Below the pieces are notes generated by a model that searched no databases, was not told the origin of the DNA, and worked only from the letters and a program-made list of their open reading frames with translations. A program made the translations under genes and the position numbers. Shown in pieces: positions 29,916 to 38,848 of a DNA stretch of 64,000 nucleotides; positions within the stretch are counted from its first letter, which is position 1; each line of letters starts with the position of its first letter. This DNA comes from Geobacillus genomosp. 3 (GTDB taxonomy: Bacteria > Bacillota > Bacilli > Bacillales > Anoxybacillaceae), in contig NC_022080.4 of the NCBI RefSeq assembly GCF_000445995.2, positions 620,001-684,000 on the forward strand, in the 5' to 3' direction.

Positions 29916-31118
29916 GTGTCTAATAGACTGCCTCTAGAAGGAATAACCGTACTGGAGATGGGGAATTTTGTCGCTGCACCGTTTGCAGGGAAAATAATGG
30001 CTGAATTCGGTGCAGAAGTAATTAAGGTGGAAGAACCTGTATCAGGAGATCCGTTGCGAAGTTGGAGGATTATGCACGGCCACTCTTCCATCTGGTGGTA
30101 CGTACAGGCAAGAAATAAAAAATCGATTACAGTCAATTTAAGAAAAGCAAAAGGTCAACAGCTCATCAGACAACTCATCCCGAAGGTTGATGTCGTGTTG
30201 GAAAATTTTAAACCGGGAACACTCGAAAAGTGGGGATTAGGTTATCAGGAGTTAAAGAAAATAAATCCATCTATTATTATGACAAGGATATCTGGATATG
30301 GCCAAACAGGCCCTTACCGTGATAAAGCTGGTTTTGGAAGTGTTGCCGAGGCAATAGGGGGGCTGAGATATTTAACAGGTTACCCCGATCGTCCCCCAGT
30401 AAGAGTGGGAATCGCGATTGGGGATCTCGTTGCAGGATTGTATGCAGTGATCGGAACGTTAATGGCGTTGCGTGTCAGACAAGAAGATAAAGAAAGAAAA
30501 GGACAGTTGATTGATGTCGCTCTTTACGAAGCAGTGTTCAGTCTGTTGGAAGGAGCACTGCCGGAGTATGTGTTACACGGTGTTGTGAGGGAAAGAACAG
30601 GAAGCACTCTTCCCGGAGTTTCGCCGTCCAATACGTATGAGTGCAAAGATGGAAAGCATGTTGTAATAGGGGGGAACAGTGATAATATATTCCAACGCCT
30701 TATGAAGACTATTGGACGCGAGGATCTCGCTCGTCATCCTAAATATGCTAACAACCAAGGGAGAGCGGAAAACGCTGAGTTGATTGATCAGGCAATAGAA
30801 GAGTGGACGAAACAGCACACATTGGAAGAAGTGCTAGAAGCTCTGGATAAAGCTTCTGTTCCGGCAGGACCTATTTATAATATTCGAGATATTGTCAATG
30901 ACATTCAGTATAAAGAGAGAGAGATGTTGTTGCCGGTAAAATTAGAGGATGGAACAGACTGCTTGTTCCCCGGCATCGTCCCAAAACTGTCTGACAACCC
31001 AGGGCAAATGAAGTGGATTGGGCCTAAGCTTGGAGAACATAATGAGGAAGTATATATGAAGATATTAGGCTATTCTCGTCATCAACTGAAAGAATTAAAA
31101 GATGAAGGGGTGATTTAA
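29916..31118 (+). CDS. family III CoA-transferase (CaiB/BaiF)
   Basis: A 400-aa enzyme that moves CoA between carboxylic acids. It has the N-terminal LEMGNFVAAPFAGKIMAEFGAEVIKVEEP block and the NLRKAKGQQL...VENFKPGTLEKWGLGY core. The catalytic Asp is expected in the GSVAEAIGGLRYLTGYPD-RPPVRVG-IGDLVAG region (family knowledge). GTG start at 29916. The human family III member SUGCT activates glutarate and 3-hydroxy-3-methylglutarate from succinyl-CoA. With HMG-CoA lyase directly behind it, a hydroxymethylglutarate-type substrate is the best inference. Confidence 0.88.
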   Translation: MSNRLPLEGITVLEMGNFVAAPFAGKIMAEFGAEVIKVEEPVSGDPLRSWRIMHGHSSIWWYVQARNKKSITVNLRKAKGQQLIRQLIPKVDVVLENFKPGTLEKWGLGYQELKKINPSIIMTRISGYGQTGPYRDKAGFGSVAEAIGGLRYLTGYPDRPPVRVGIAIGDLVAGLYAVIGTLMALRVRQEDKERKGQLIDVALYEAVFSLLEGALPEYVLHGVVRERTGSTLPGVSPSNTYECKDGKHVVIGGNSDNIFQRLMKTIGREDLARHPKYANNQGRAENAELIDQAIEEWTKQHTLEEVLEALDKASVPAGPIYNIRDIVNDIQYKEREMLLPVKLEDGTDCLFPGIVPKLSDNPGQMKWIGPKLGEHNEEVYMKILGYSRHQLKELKDEGVI

Positions 31119-31120
31119 AT

Positions 31121-32020
31121 TTGTCTGATGTTCAGATTATTGATGTAAGTCCTAGGGATGGATTGCAAAATGAACCGGTCGTCGTTTCCACTGAAAAGAA
31201 GAAAAAACTGATCGAAATGCTTGTTAGGTCCAATGTGAAGAAAATTGAGGCCACATCTTTTGTTCACCCCCGAAAAGTTCCACAAATGGTCGATGCCGAG
31301 CAAGTGATGAAACAATGCAAGGAATTTGCAGGAATTGAGTTTGTGGCACTAATCCCCAATCTAAAAGGATTCCAGAGGGCGATACAAGCAAACATATCTG
31401 AAGTCAACTGGGTGACAGCTGCTACCGAAACATTCAATTATAAAAACATAGGGATGAGCATCGATGAGAATTTTGCACAGTTCAAACGGATTGTTCAAGA
31501 GAGCAGGATATTGAATATGAAAGTCTGTTTTTCCATAGCGGTAAGTTTTGGTTGTCCTTATGAGGGAGAAGTAAATCCAGCAAAAGTTATATCCTTGGTA
31601 GAACGTGCGGTAGAAGCTGGGGCTGATCGGATTGGGATCGCCGATACGATTGGGATCGCAACCCCTAAACAAGTCAAACGATTGCTTGCAGAAGTGCTGC
31701 AAGTTGCGCAATCGACTCCTATTGCGATTCATCTTCATGACACAAGGGGGATGGGATTAGCCAACGCTTATGCGGCATTGGAAGCAGGGGTGAAAATATT
31801 TGAAACCTCCGCGAGTGGTATAGGGGGGTGCCCTTTCGCCCCCGGCGCGGCAGGCAATTTGGCAACAGAGGATTTAGTATATATGTTTGAACGAATGGGG
31901 GTCAAAACAGAAATCGATTTTGAAAAACTGCTGGAAGCGGCTGATTTCGCGGCAAGCCTTACATCCAATCAACCATTAGGGAGGATAAGACAAGTAGAAA
32001 AAAGGGGGAGTTTAAGGTGA
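31121..32020 (+). CDS. hydroxymethylglutaryl-CoA lyase
   Basis: A 299-aa TIM-barrel lyase that splits HMG-CoA into acetyl-CoA and acetoacetate. All hallmarks are present: SPRDGLQNE (catalytic Arg-Asp), HLHDTRGMG (metal His pair) and the cysteine loop GIGGCPFAPGAAGN. B. subtilis YngG has the same length. It starts with TTG two bases after the CoA-transferase stop, with GAAGGGGTGA as ribosome site. Unlike in leucine degradation loci, no acyl-CoA dehydrogenase, methylcrotonyl-CoA carboxylase or methylglutaconyl hydratase gene accompanies it. Confidence 0.92.
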   Translation: MSDVQIIDVSPRDGLQNEPVVVSTEKKKKLIEMLVRSNVKKIEATSFVHPRKVPQMVDAEQVMKQCKEFAGIEFVALIPNLKGFQRAIQANISEVNWVTAATETFNYKNIGMSIDENFAQFKRIVQESRILNMKVCFSIAVSFGCPYEGEVNPAKVISLVERAVEAGADRIGIADTIGIATPKQVKRLLAEVLQVAQSTPIAIHLHDTRGMGLANAYAALEAGVKIFETSASGIGGCPFAPGAAGNLATEDLVYMFERMGVKTEIDFEKLLEAADFAASLTSNQPLGRIRQVEKRGSLR

Positions 32021-33057
32021 AAAGATTATCTTTTCTAACCAGTATCTTATTTTTCATTTTAGTTGTTTTAAGTGCATGTGGTCAAAATTCTTCAACGGCA
32101 GGGCAACAATCGAGTAAGGAAGGAAGCGATGGATATGATCCGGTCACGATAAGATTAGCTTATAATCTTCCGCAAGATCACCATATTTCGATTGGAGTAG
32201 AAAATTTTGCGAAGACGGTCACTGAACAATCAGGAGGCAAGGTGAAAATTCAAGTTTACCCTGCTGGGCAATTGTTGGGTGATAAAGAGATGAATCAAGC
32301 CATACTAACAGGCGGTGTAGAAATGGGGGTAAACTCCTCTACGCTGTGGGCTTCTACAGTTCCAGCGATGGGAATTTTTGATGTTCCGTACGCCTTTCCT
32401 AACTATGAAACGGCCGGTAAAGCACTATCTGGAGAGTTGAGGGAAAAGTTGAACAAGGCGATGGAGGAAAAAGGGGTAAAAGTTCTCATGTATGCCGATT
32501 ATGGCTATGCACAGTTTGCCAACAATGTTCGACCGCTTAAATCTCCTGAAGACTTTAAAGGGTTGAAAATTCGCAGCATTGGCGACATTCCGTCTGAAAT
32601 GATCAAGGCTTACGGGGCATCACCAGTATTTTTGGGAGCAGGGGAAGTTTATACGGCGCTGCAAAGAAAAACAATTGATGGGGCAACATCAGGGACAACA
32701 GCCATGCTTCAGCGCCATTACGATGAGGTAGCTAAGTATTTAACGATTAACAATTACTCTTACTTGGAGTTCATCCTTGCAGTTAATAAAAACTTCTGGG
32801 ATCGTCTTCCCGAGAAAACAAAGAAGCTCCTAACCGAAGCTGCGCAGCAAACAGAACAATGGATTAGGGCAAAAGCGAAAGAAGAAGATGAACGAACAGC
32901 CAAAGAATTAGCAGCGAAAGGGATGGAGGTATACGTTGTTCCCGAGTCTGATCTTCCAAAGTGGGAAGAGGCGGCTCAACCAGCGAGAGAGGTATATATT
33001 GAAAGAGCAGGGGAGCTGGGCAAAGAGTTGCTCGATATTGTGGAGAAGATCAATTAA
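32017..33057 (+). CDS. TRAP transporter substrate-binding lipoprotein (DctP)
   Basis: A 346-aa DctP-family receptor. The signal peptide ends in LSAC (lipobox, Cys about 21), so it is membrane-anchored. The carboxylate-binding region KGLKIRSIGDIPSEMIKAYGA carries the conserved Arg that salt-bridges organic acids in this family. GTG start overlaps the lyase stop by 4 nt (GTGA), coupling import to catabolism. The ligand is probably a carboxylic acid. Confidence 0.9.
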   Translation: MKRLSFLTSILFFILVVLSACGQNSSTAGQQSSKEGSDGYDPVTIRLAYNLPQDHHISIGVENFAKTVTEQSGGKVKIQVYPAGQLLGDKEMNQAILTGGVEMGVNSSTLWASTVPAMGIFDVPYAFPNYETAGKALSGELREKLNKAMEEKGVKVLMYADYGYAQFANNVRPLKSPEDFKGLKIRSIGDIPSEMIKAYGASPVFLGAGEVYTALQRKTIDGATSGTTAMLQRHYDEVAKYLTINNYSYLEFILAVNKNFWDRLPEKTKKLLTEAAQQTEQWIRAKAKEEDERTAKELAAKGMEVYVVPESDLPKWEEAAQPAREVYIERAGELGKELLDIVEKIN

Positions 33058-33073
33058 ATAGAGGGAGTAATCG

Positions 33074-33099
33074 GGGAGGGAGGACTCCCTCCCTTATTT
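33074..33099 (+). terminator. leaky terminator-like hairpin after the TRAP receptor gene
   Basis: GGGAGGGA (33074-33081) pairs with TCCCTCCC (33086-33093) and runs into TTATTT. It lies between dctP and dctQ and probably reduces expression of the membrane subunits relative to the receptor. Confidence 0.6.
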
Positions 33100-33115
33100 G
33101 CTTAGGAGGGGGAAT

Positions 33116-33622
33116 ATGAAAATTTTTCCTATACTATATAACTTTTTCGACCGATTAATTCAAGCGGGCGGGGCAATAGCGGGAATATTGATCATATTGA
33201 CGACATGTATGACGACGTTTGACGTTATCGCTAGATCAGTGTTTAATCGGCCGACTGTTTGGGCCACGGAATTATGTATATACGCAATTATTGGGAGCTG
33301 TTTTCTTGGTTCTGCCTATACACTTCGAACATATTCCCATATTACAGTTGATTTACTAATCAACGTTGTTCCACATAGGGTTCAAAAAATATTGTCATAC
33401 GTTTCTAATGCATTTGGATTCATTTTCAGCCTTATTTTTACCATCTATAGTTTGGAGCATGTTTTAAACACGTATAAACTAGGGACAACCTCATCATCGC
33501 TATTGAGGATTCCTATGTATCTCCCGGAAATGTTTCTCCCTATAGGAGGTTTGTTGCTTTGTTTTGCCTTTATATTACAAATCGCTGATGGGGGAGTATC
33601 AAAAGGAGGAGGACATTTGTGA
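33116..33622 (+). CDS. TRAP transporter small permease (DctQ)
   Basis: A 168-aa four-helix membrane protein of the DctQ family. Helices lie at about 15-40, 50-68, 90-112 and 132-152. ATG at 33116 follows AGGAGGGGG. Its last bases overlap the GTG of the large permease by 4 nt. It forms the Na+-driven TRAP complex with the following protein. Confidence 0.88.
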   Translation: MKIFPILYNFFDRLIQAGGAIAGILIILTTCMTTFDVIARSVFNRPTVWATELCIYAIIGSCFLGSAYTLRTYSHITVDLLINVVPHRVQKILSYVSNAFGFIFSLIFTIYSLEHVLNTYKLGTTSSSLLRIPMYLPEMFLPIGGLLLCFAFILQIADGGVSKGGGHL

Positions 33623-34896
33623 ATATAACATTTTTTCTTGGGGGAATGGCTGCTCTTCTACTAATAGGGATCCCTGTAGCCTTTGCGCTTGGGCTGCTTG
33701 CCATTGGTGGGATGTACTTGTTTAATGGCGGAGCATTTTCTCTTTCCCAGATTCCTATAATCTCTTATAAATCGCTAGACGATTTTACTCTAACGGCATT
33801 GCCGATGTATGTTCTTATGAGCCAAGTTTTAGTAGTGAGCGGCGTTGGACGCGATTTGTATGAAATGGCGAGCAAGTGGTTCAGGCATCTGCCCGGGGGA
33901 TTAGCGATTGCCACATTGTTCTGTTGTGCTATTTTCGCGGCGATTTCCGGCTCGAGTGTAGCCACTGCTGTAACCGTTGGGGCGGTTGCCCTTCCGGAAA
34001 TGACAAAACGGGGGTATGATAAAAGAACAGTTCTTGGCCTATTGGCTGCTGGGGGGACATTAGGCATTTTGATTCCTCCAAGTGTGCCGATGATTATATA
34101 CGGTTCCGTGACAGGGGAGTCGATCGGAAAGCTGTTTGTTGCAGGAATTATCCCGGGAATATTATTAACGATTGTATTCATGATCTATGCGTCATGGAAG
34201 ACACGCCACATAAAGGAAAAACCCGCTACATGGTCGGAGAGACTGGAAGCGTCCAAAACTGCTGTATGGGGACTTATATTACCTGTCATTGTTGTCGGAG
34301 GGATTTATACGGGAGTCTTCACCCCCACCGAAGCTGCTGCCATCGGTGCTATGGCCAGTATTTTGATTTCCATTTTTGTATATAGAAGTTTTACATTTTC
34401 TAACATTAAAGCGATTATATTATCAACGGTTAAAACGAATGCGATGATTTTGATGATTATCGTGGGGGCCATGTTGCTTGGATACATCATGACTATATTG
34501 CAAATCCCACAAACCATCACTCAATTTGCTACTTCACAACAAGTATCCCCTTGGGTCATTTTTGTCTTAGTGAATATCGTGCTGCTTATTCTAGGTTGTT
34601 TTCTGGAAACTATATCGATACTCGTGATTACACTTCCAATTTTGTATCCTATTATAACGGCTCTGGGGTTTGATCCCATTTGGTTTGCGGTTGTTATGGT
34701 TGTCAATATGGAATTAGCTCTTATTACGCCGCCAGTAGGGCTGAACCTATTTGTTTTAAAAGGACTGGACAAAACGAATACGATTGCAGAGATTGTTAGG
34801 GGAGTAGTACCGTATGCCCTTATTATGATGTTGTTTATCGTTGTACTAGCTATTTTCCCGGAATTGGCAACGATCCTGATAGACCGTGTTAAATAG
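33619..34896 (+). CDS. TRAP transporter large permease (DctM)
   Basis: A 425-aa protein with about 12 hydrophobic segments and DctM hallmarks: AISGSSVATAVTVGAVALPEM, then GGTLGILIPPSVPMIIYG, and near the end MELALITPPVGLNLFVLKG. It carries substrate with sodium across the membrane. GTG start overlaps dctQ. A terminator follows 19 nt after the stop, closing the operon. Confidence 0.93.
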   Translation: MNITFFLGGMAALLLIGIPVAFALGLLAIGGMYLFNGGAFSLSQIPIISYKSLDDFTLTALPMYVLMSQVLVVSGVGRDLYEMASKWFRHLPGGLAIATLFCCAIFAAISGSSVATAVTVGAVALPEMTKRGYDKRTVLGLLAAGGTLGILIPPSVPMIIYGSVTGESIGKLFVAGIIPGILLTIVFMIYASWKTRHIKEKPATWSERLEASKTAVWGLILPVIVVGGIYTGVFTPTEAAAIGAMASILISIFVYRSFTFSNIKAIILSTVKTNAMILMIIVGAMLLGYIMTILQIPQTITQFATSQQVSPWVIFVLVNIVLLILGCFLETISILVITLPILYPIITALGFDPIWFAVVMVVNMELALITPPVGLNLFVLKGLDKTNTIAEIVRGVVPYALIMMLFIVVLAIFPELATILIDRVK

Positions 34897-34915
34897 CAAA
34901 GCTATAATGATCAGA

Positions 34916-34945
34916 GCTGCCTATATTTTACAATAGGCAGCTTTT
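34916..34945 (+). terminator. terminator of the TRAP operon
   Basis: GCTGCCTAT (34916-34924) pairs with ATAGGCAGC (34933-34941), followed by TTTT. Perfect 9-bp stem. Confidence 0.85.
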
Positions 34946-34952
34946 GCATGGT

Positions 34953-35084
34953 TTACAAATGATCCGTCTTCTTCGAATACGCGAACTTCCCGGCTTCGCG
35001 GTTTTTCTCGCGCATCATGTTTTTCTCATGGCGCTTCGCTTGGTTGTCGCGCGCTTTTTTGTCGTTGTCGCTTGTGTTTGGCAT
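34953..35084 (-). CDS. 43-aa basic protein, DUF3941-like
   Basis: A short frame reading MPNTSDNDKKARDNQAKRHE and ending KFAYSKKTDHL, very rich in Lys, Arg and Asn. ATG at 35084 has a strong AGGAGG site 8 nt before. The pattern fits the small DUF3941 proteins of Bacillaceae (from memory). Function unknown; the composition is like that of small spore or nucleic-acid-associated proteins. Confidence 0.7.
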   Translation of the reverse strand: MPNTSDNDKKARDNQAKRHEKNMMREKNREAGKFAYSKKTDHL

Positions 35085-35168
35085 CGGTCGCCCTCCTTTG
35101 TTTCGATCGTTCGTCATTAGTATGCGGCAAATGGAAATGAACTATATGGAAATAGGGGAAGGTAGTTT

Positions 35169-35468
35169 GTGGCAAGATCAATGGAGAATTTTTTTCACAA
35201 ATGGTTCGTTTTAGAGTATGATTTGTATGAAGAAGATTTGGAAAAGGCAAGCGCGCTTGTGAACAGCCATCATATTCGAACCGTTGTCAATGTCATGTTC
35301 CAGCATCCGATTTTTACCGCTAAGCAGATGGCAGCGTTGACTGGTTTGCCGGAAGCGACGGTTCGGCGCTATTTGAATCGGTTTGAGGAACAGCAACTCA
35401 TTTTCTCGGATGGCCGGATGCGGTCCAAAACGTACTACTACTATAACCTTCTTGATCAGCTTCGGTGA
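35169..35468 (+). CDS. stand-alone winged-helix protein, Fic C-terminal-like
   Basis: A 99-aa protein. Residues about 35-98 form a winged helix (IFTAKQMAALTGLPEATVRRYLNRFEEQ, then a KTYYYY wing) like the DNA-binding tail of some Fic proteins. No Fic domain precedes it: the upstream 200 bp hold only a GTG start with GGGGAAGG. It may be a remnant that became an independent regulator, or a true small regulator. Target unknown. Confidence 0.6.
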   Translation: MARSMENFFHKWFVLEYDLYEEDLEKASALVNSHHIRTVVNVMFQHPIFTAKQMAALTGLPEATVRRYLNRFEEQQLIFSDGRMRSKTYYYYNLLDQLR

Positions 35469-35476
35469 TGAAGACA

Positions 35477-35499
35477 GGCGCCTGTGTTGTGCAGGCGCC
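35477..35499. terminator. bidirectional hairpin between the HTH gene and degV
   Basis: GGCGCCTG (35477-35484) pairs with CAGGCGCC (35492-35499); the plus strand then has CGTGTTTTG. It separates two convergent genes. Confidence 0.55.
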
Positions 35500-35524
35500 C
35501 GTGTTTTGTCAGACGGGAAAAGCG

Positions 35525-36430
<906 letters not shown>

Positions 36431-36491
36431 TTAGTGTATCGGTTTTGACGGGGAAACACAATATGGAAGTAAAAGACGATGAGTCAGAAAG

Positions 36492-36516
36492 AAGGCTGCG
36501 GATGGCCCGCAGCCTT
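36492..36516 (-). terminator. terminator after the DUF3813 gene
   Basis: AAGGCTGCGG (36492-36501) pairs with CCGCAGCCTT (36507-36516), directly behind the stop. The minus strand continues CTTTCTG, a weak T tract. Confidence 0.65.
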
Positions 36517-36717
36517 TCATTGGGTGATTTGATCAAGCTCAGCTTGAAATTGACGCAACTGCGCTTTTTCCGCCGCATTGGAATGCGCATACGCGGATGA
36601 CATGGCGTTTTTGGCGATGGCAACAGCGCGGTCGACGCTCATCTCGATCTCGCCGTTGGCCGCTTGTTTGGCCTGCGCGACCGCTTTGCGCGCTTCCTGG
36701 AAGAGACGGTTGCCCAT
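36517..36717 (-). CDS. DUF3813-like small protein
   Basis: A 66-aa, mostly helical, Ala-rich protein (MGNRLFQEARKAVAQAKQAA...). It resembles DUF3813 proteins found next to yit genes in Bacillaceae (moderate recall). ATG at 36717 has GGAGG nine bases upstream; the GTG two codons earlier is too close to it. It starts 2 nt after the stop of the 50-aa gene, so the two are coupled. Function unknown. Confidence 0.65.
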   Translation of the reverse strand: MGNRLFQEARKAVAQAKQAANGEIEMSVDRAVAIAKNAMSSAYAHSNAAEKAQLRQFQAELDQITQ

Positions 36718-36719
36718 CG

Positions 36720-36872
36720 TCACACGCCTCCAAGCGATGTTTCAACCGCTTTTTCCGCCTTGCGCGCTTCCGCCTCAGCGTATGTTAAGTGATAAGGGAT
36801 TCGCTTGTCATGCCGTTCGACTGCATCGACACCTTGCTGGACGAAACGCTTCGATTTATTTCGTTTGCCCAT
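36720..36872 (-). CDS. 50-aa basic protein, unknown
   Basis: A short frame reading MGKRNKSKRFVQQGVDAVER and ending KAVETSLGGV; basic N-terminus, helical C-terminus. ATG at 36872 is preceded by GGGGGAATCCGTC, and its stop is 2 nt from the next start, whose ribosome site lies in this gene. That tight coupling and good codon use argue that it is real. No family recognised. Confidence 0.65.
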   Translation of the reverse strand: MGKRNKSKRFVQQGVDAVERHDKRIPYHLTYAEAEARKAEKAVETSLGGV

Positions 36873-37003
36873 GACGGATTCCCCCTTTAAAAAATGAAGA
36901 CGCGCGTTGCGTCACGTATAGTGTAACCACATGGGGGGAACAGTACTAAGGAAATTCGTTACAACACACGATTGGCCGAAGGAAGCAAAAATCGGGGGGA
37001 GGG

Positions 37004-37063
37004 CGCCAGACCGCACGGGGCGATGCAAGGCGGGAAAGAGCCGTCTGGCGGGATGCCTTGCAT
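37004..37063. other. intergenic segment with pseudoknot topology
   Basis: CGCCAGAC (37004-37011) is complementary to GTCTGGCG (37043-37050), and ATGCAAGGC (37023-37031) to GCCTTGCAT (37055-37063). The two perfect stems interleave, so together they give an H-type pseudoknot on either strand rather than nested hairpins. It lies 15 nt behind the yitU stop and about 130 nt before the 50-aa gene. Confidence 0.5.
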
Positions 37064-37077
37064 GCCGCAGGCGGACG

Positions 37078-37884
37078 CTACAAGCGCAAAACTTCTTGCA
37101 AATAGCGGCCGATGCCGTCTTCTTCATTGCTTGCGGTCATGTCATCGGCTACGGTTTTTAACGGCTCAATGGCGTTGCCCATGGCGACGCCCAGCCCGGC
37201 CCAATCGATCATTTCCAAATCGTTGTCCTCATCGCCAAAGGCGATGACGCGCTCCCTCGGAATGCCAAAGTAGTCGGCCACTTGTTTCAACCCGGCCGCT
37301 TTATGAACGCCATGGCGGACGATTTCAATGACATGCCACGGCTCGTTCCAGCGCCGGTGGTGCAGGACGTTGGCGTAGACGTGCGACAAATGCGATTGGA
37401 TTCGCTCGATATGATCGCCGTCCGTATACACGAGCACGCTCGTCGGGTCTTTGCCGAGTGAGCGGCGCAAATCGCCGATTTCGATCGTCGGATTGCCGAG
37501 GCGGACGATGTCAAGCAAGACGTCGTCATGCTCGTGAAAATAGACGTCATCCATCACTTCGGCCAAAATGTTTTTGATCCGGTACGTTTCCCCGAGCTCG
37601 ACAATGTCTTTGACGACGGTAAGCGGCAGCGGGGAATGGCGCACGCCCCATGACGATTGGCGCGGGTGATGGACAAACGCACCGTTGAAGTTGACGATCG
37701 GCGTCGTAAGGCCAAGCTCCTCGTAATACATTTGGCTCGCCCGGTACGGGCGGCCGGTGGCGATGACAACGAAATGGCCGGCGTCGATGGCGCGGCGGAT
37801 GACGTCTTTGGTGAACGGAGAAATCGTTTTATCCTCTTTGAGCAACGTTCCATCTAAATCCAAAGCGATTAAATACGGCTTCAT
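37078..37884 (-). CDS. yitU: Cof-type HAD family phosphatase
   Basis: A 268-aa HAD phosphatase of the Cof (type IIB cap) class. Motif I is DLDGTLL (nucleophile Asp at about 9), motif II is the Thr of IATGRP, and the acidic motif IV is GDEDNDLEM. Such enzymes dephosphorylate sugar phosphates or FMN precursors; B. subtilis YitU is among those able to act on the riboflavin precursor phosphate. ATG at 37884 follows GGAGTCGAGC; the very long frame to 38802 is spurious. It is divergent from yitV. Confidence 0.9.
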   Translation of the reverse strand: MKPYLIALDLDGTLLKEDKTISPFTKDVIRRAIDAGHFVVIATGRPYRASQMYYEELGLTTPIVNFNGAFVHHPRQSSWGVRHSPLPLTVVKDIVELGETYRIKNILAEVMDDVYFHEHDDVLLDIVRLGNPTIEIGDLRRSLGKDPTSVLVYTDGDHIERIQSHLSHVYANVLHHRRWNEPWHVIEIVRHGVHKAAGLKQVADYFGIPRERVIAFGDEDNDLEMIDWAGLGVAMGNAIEPLKTVADDMTASNEEDGIGRYLQEVLRL

Positions 37885-38001
37885 GCTCGACTCCTTTGCT
37901 TTGTTATTCTTTCCACTTTCTAGTGTAACTCTTTTCCAAAATCGCTGTCTATATGGTACACTAGACAGCGATGGAAAAAGACAGAAGGAGTTTGAACTGC
38001 C

Positions 38002-38769
38002 ATGGTCATCGTTGAAAAAGAATGGTTGGCCGGCGTGCCGGTGCTTCACGTTGTCAAGCCGGAAAAGCGGGGCGAACGGCTGCCGCTCGTTTTCTTTATC
38101 CACGGCTTCAAGAGCGCGAAAGAACATAATTTGCATTTTGGCTATTTGCTTGCAGAAGCGGGCTATCGCGTTGTGCTTCCCGATGCGCTGTTTCACGGCG
38201 AGCGGGACGAAGGTTTGAGCGAACGAAAATTGCAGCTGTCGTTTTGGGACATTGTCGTGCGCACGATTACCGAAATCGACGAGATGAAACATGATCTTGT
38301 GAACCGTGGCCTGGCCGACCCGGAACGGATCGGGCTCGCCGGGACATCGATGGGTGGGATCGCCACGTTCGGCGCGCTTGCCGTCTATCCATGGGTGAAG
38401 GTGGCGGTGGCGCTCATGGGCTGTCCGAACTACCGCGCCTTTTTTGACGCCATGATGGAGGAAGCGAAACGGCGCCGCATTGATATTCCATTGCCCCCGA
38501 CATTGCTTGAGTTCGAAAAAGAAAAGATCGCCCGCTACGATTTGTCCAGGCAGCCGGAAACACTCGCCGGACGGCCGCTGTTCATCTGGCACGGGAAAGC
38601 TGATCAAGTCGTCCCGTATGCTTATACATATGAGTTTTATGAACAAATTAAACCACTTTATGAAGGAAACGAAGATCGACTGCAATTCATCGCTGATCCG
38701 CACGCCGGCCATAAAGTGACGCGCCAGGCGCTTTTGGAGACGGTGCGCTGGTTTCGCGAGTATGTATAA
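38002..38769 (+). CDS. yitV: alpha/beta hydrolase (esterase), YitV-like
   Basis: A 255-aa serine hydrolase. The nucleophile elbow is GTSMGG (Ser about 116), the oxyanion segment is FIHGFKS, and the acid and base fall in WHGKADQVVP and DPHAGHKV. Native substrate unknown; B. subtilis YitV is the likely orthologue, supported by the divergent neighbour yitU. ATG follows GAAGGAG. Confidence 0.9.
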   Translation: MVIVEKEWLAGVPVLHVVKPEKRGERLPLVFFIHGFKSAKEHNLHFGYLLAEAGYRVVLPDALFHGERDEGLSERKLQLSFWDIVVRTITEIDEMKHDLVNRGLADPERIGLAGTSMGGIATFGALAVYPWVKVAVALMGCPNYRAFFDAMMEEAKRRRIDIPLPPTLLEFEKEKIARYDLSRQPETLAGRPLFIWHGKADQVVPYAYTYEFYEQIKPLYEGNEDRLQFIADPHAGHKVTRQALLETVRWFREYV

Positions 38770-38801
38770 TGGGCAAACAGTATGGTTTTCCCGCAAAAGC
38801 A

Positions 38802-38836
38802 AAGACCCCGGCTGCAGAGGCCGCGGTCTCTGTTTT
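38802..38836. terminator. bidirectional terminator between yitV and the MFS gene
   Basis: An imperfect GC-rich hairpin (AAAGACCCCGGC...GCCGCGGTCTCTG) with TTTTT on the plus strand and CTTTTG on the minus strand. Confidence 0.75.
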
Positions 38837-38848
38837 TACACGAACTGT

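Noticed and set aside
37078..38802. 574-aa protein spanning yitU and yitV
   Set aside because: The frame runs antisense through yitV and the divergent promoter; the HAD domain begins only at 37884 with a good ribosome site.
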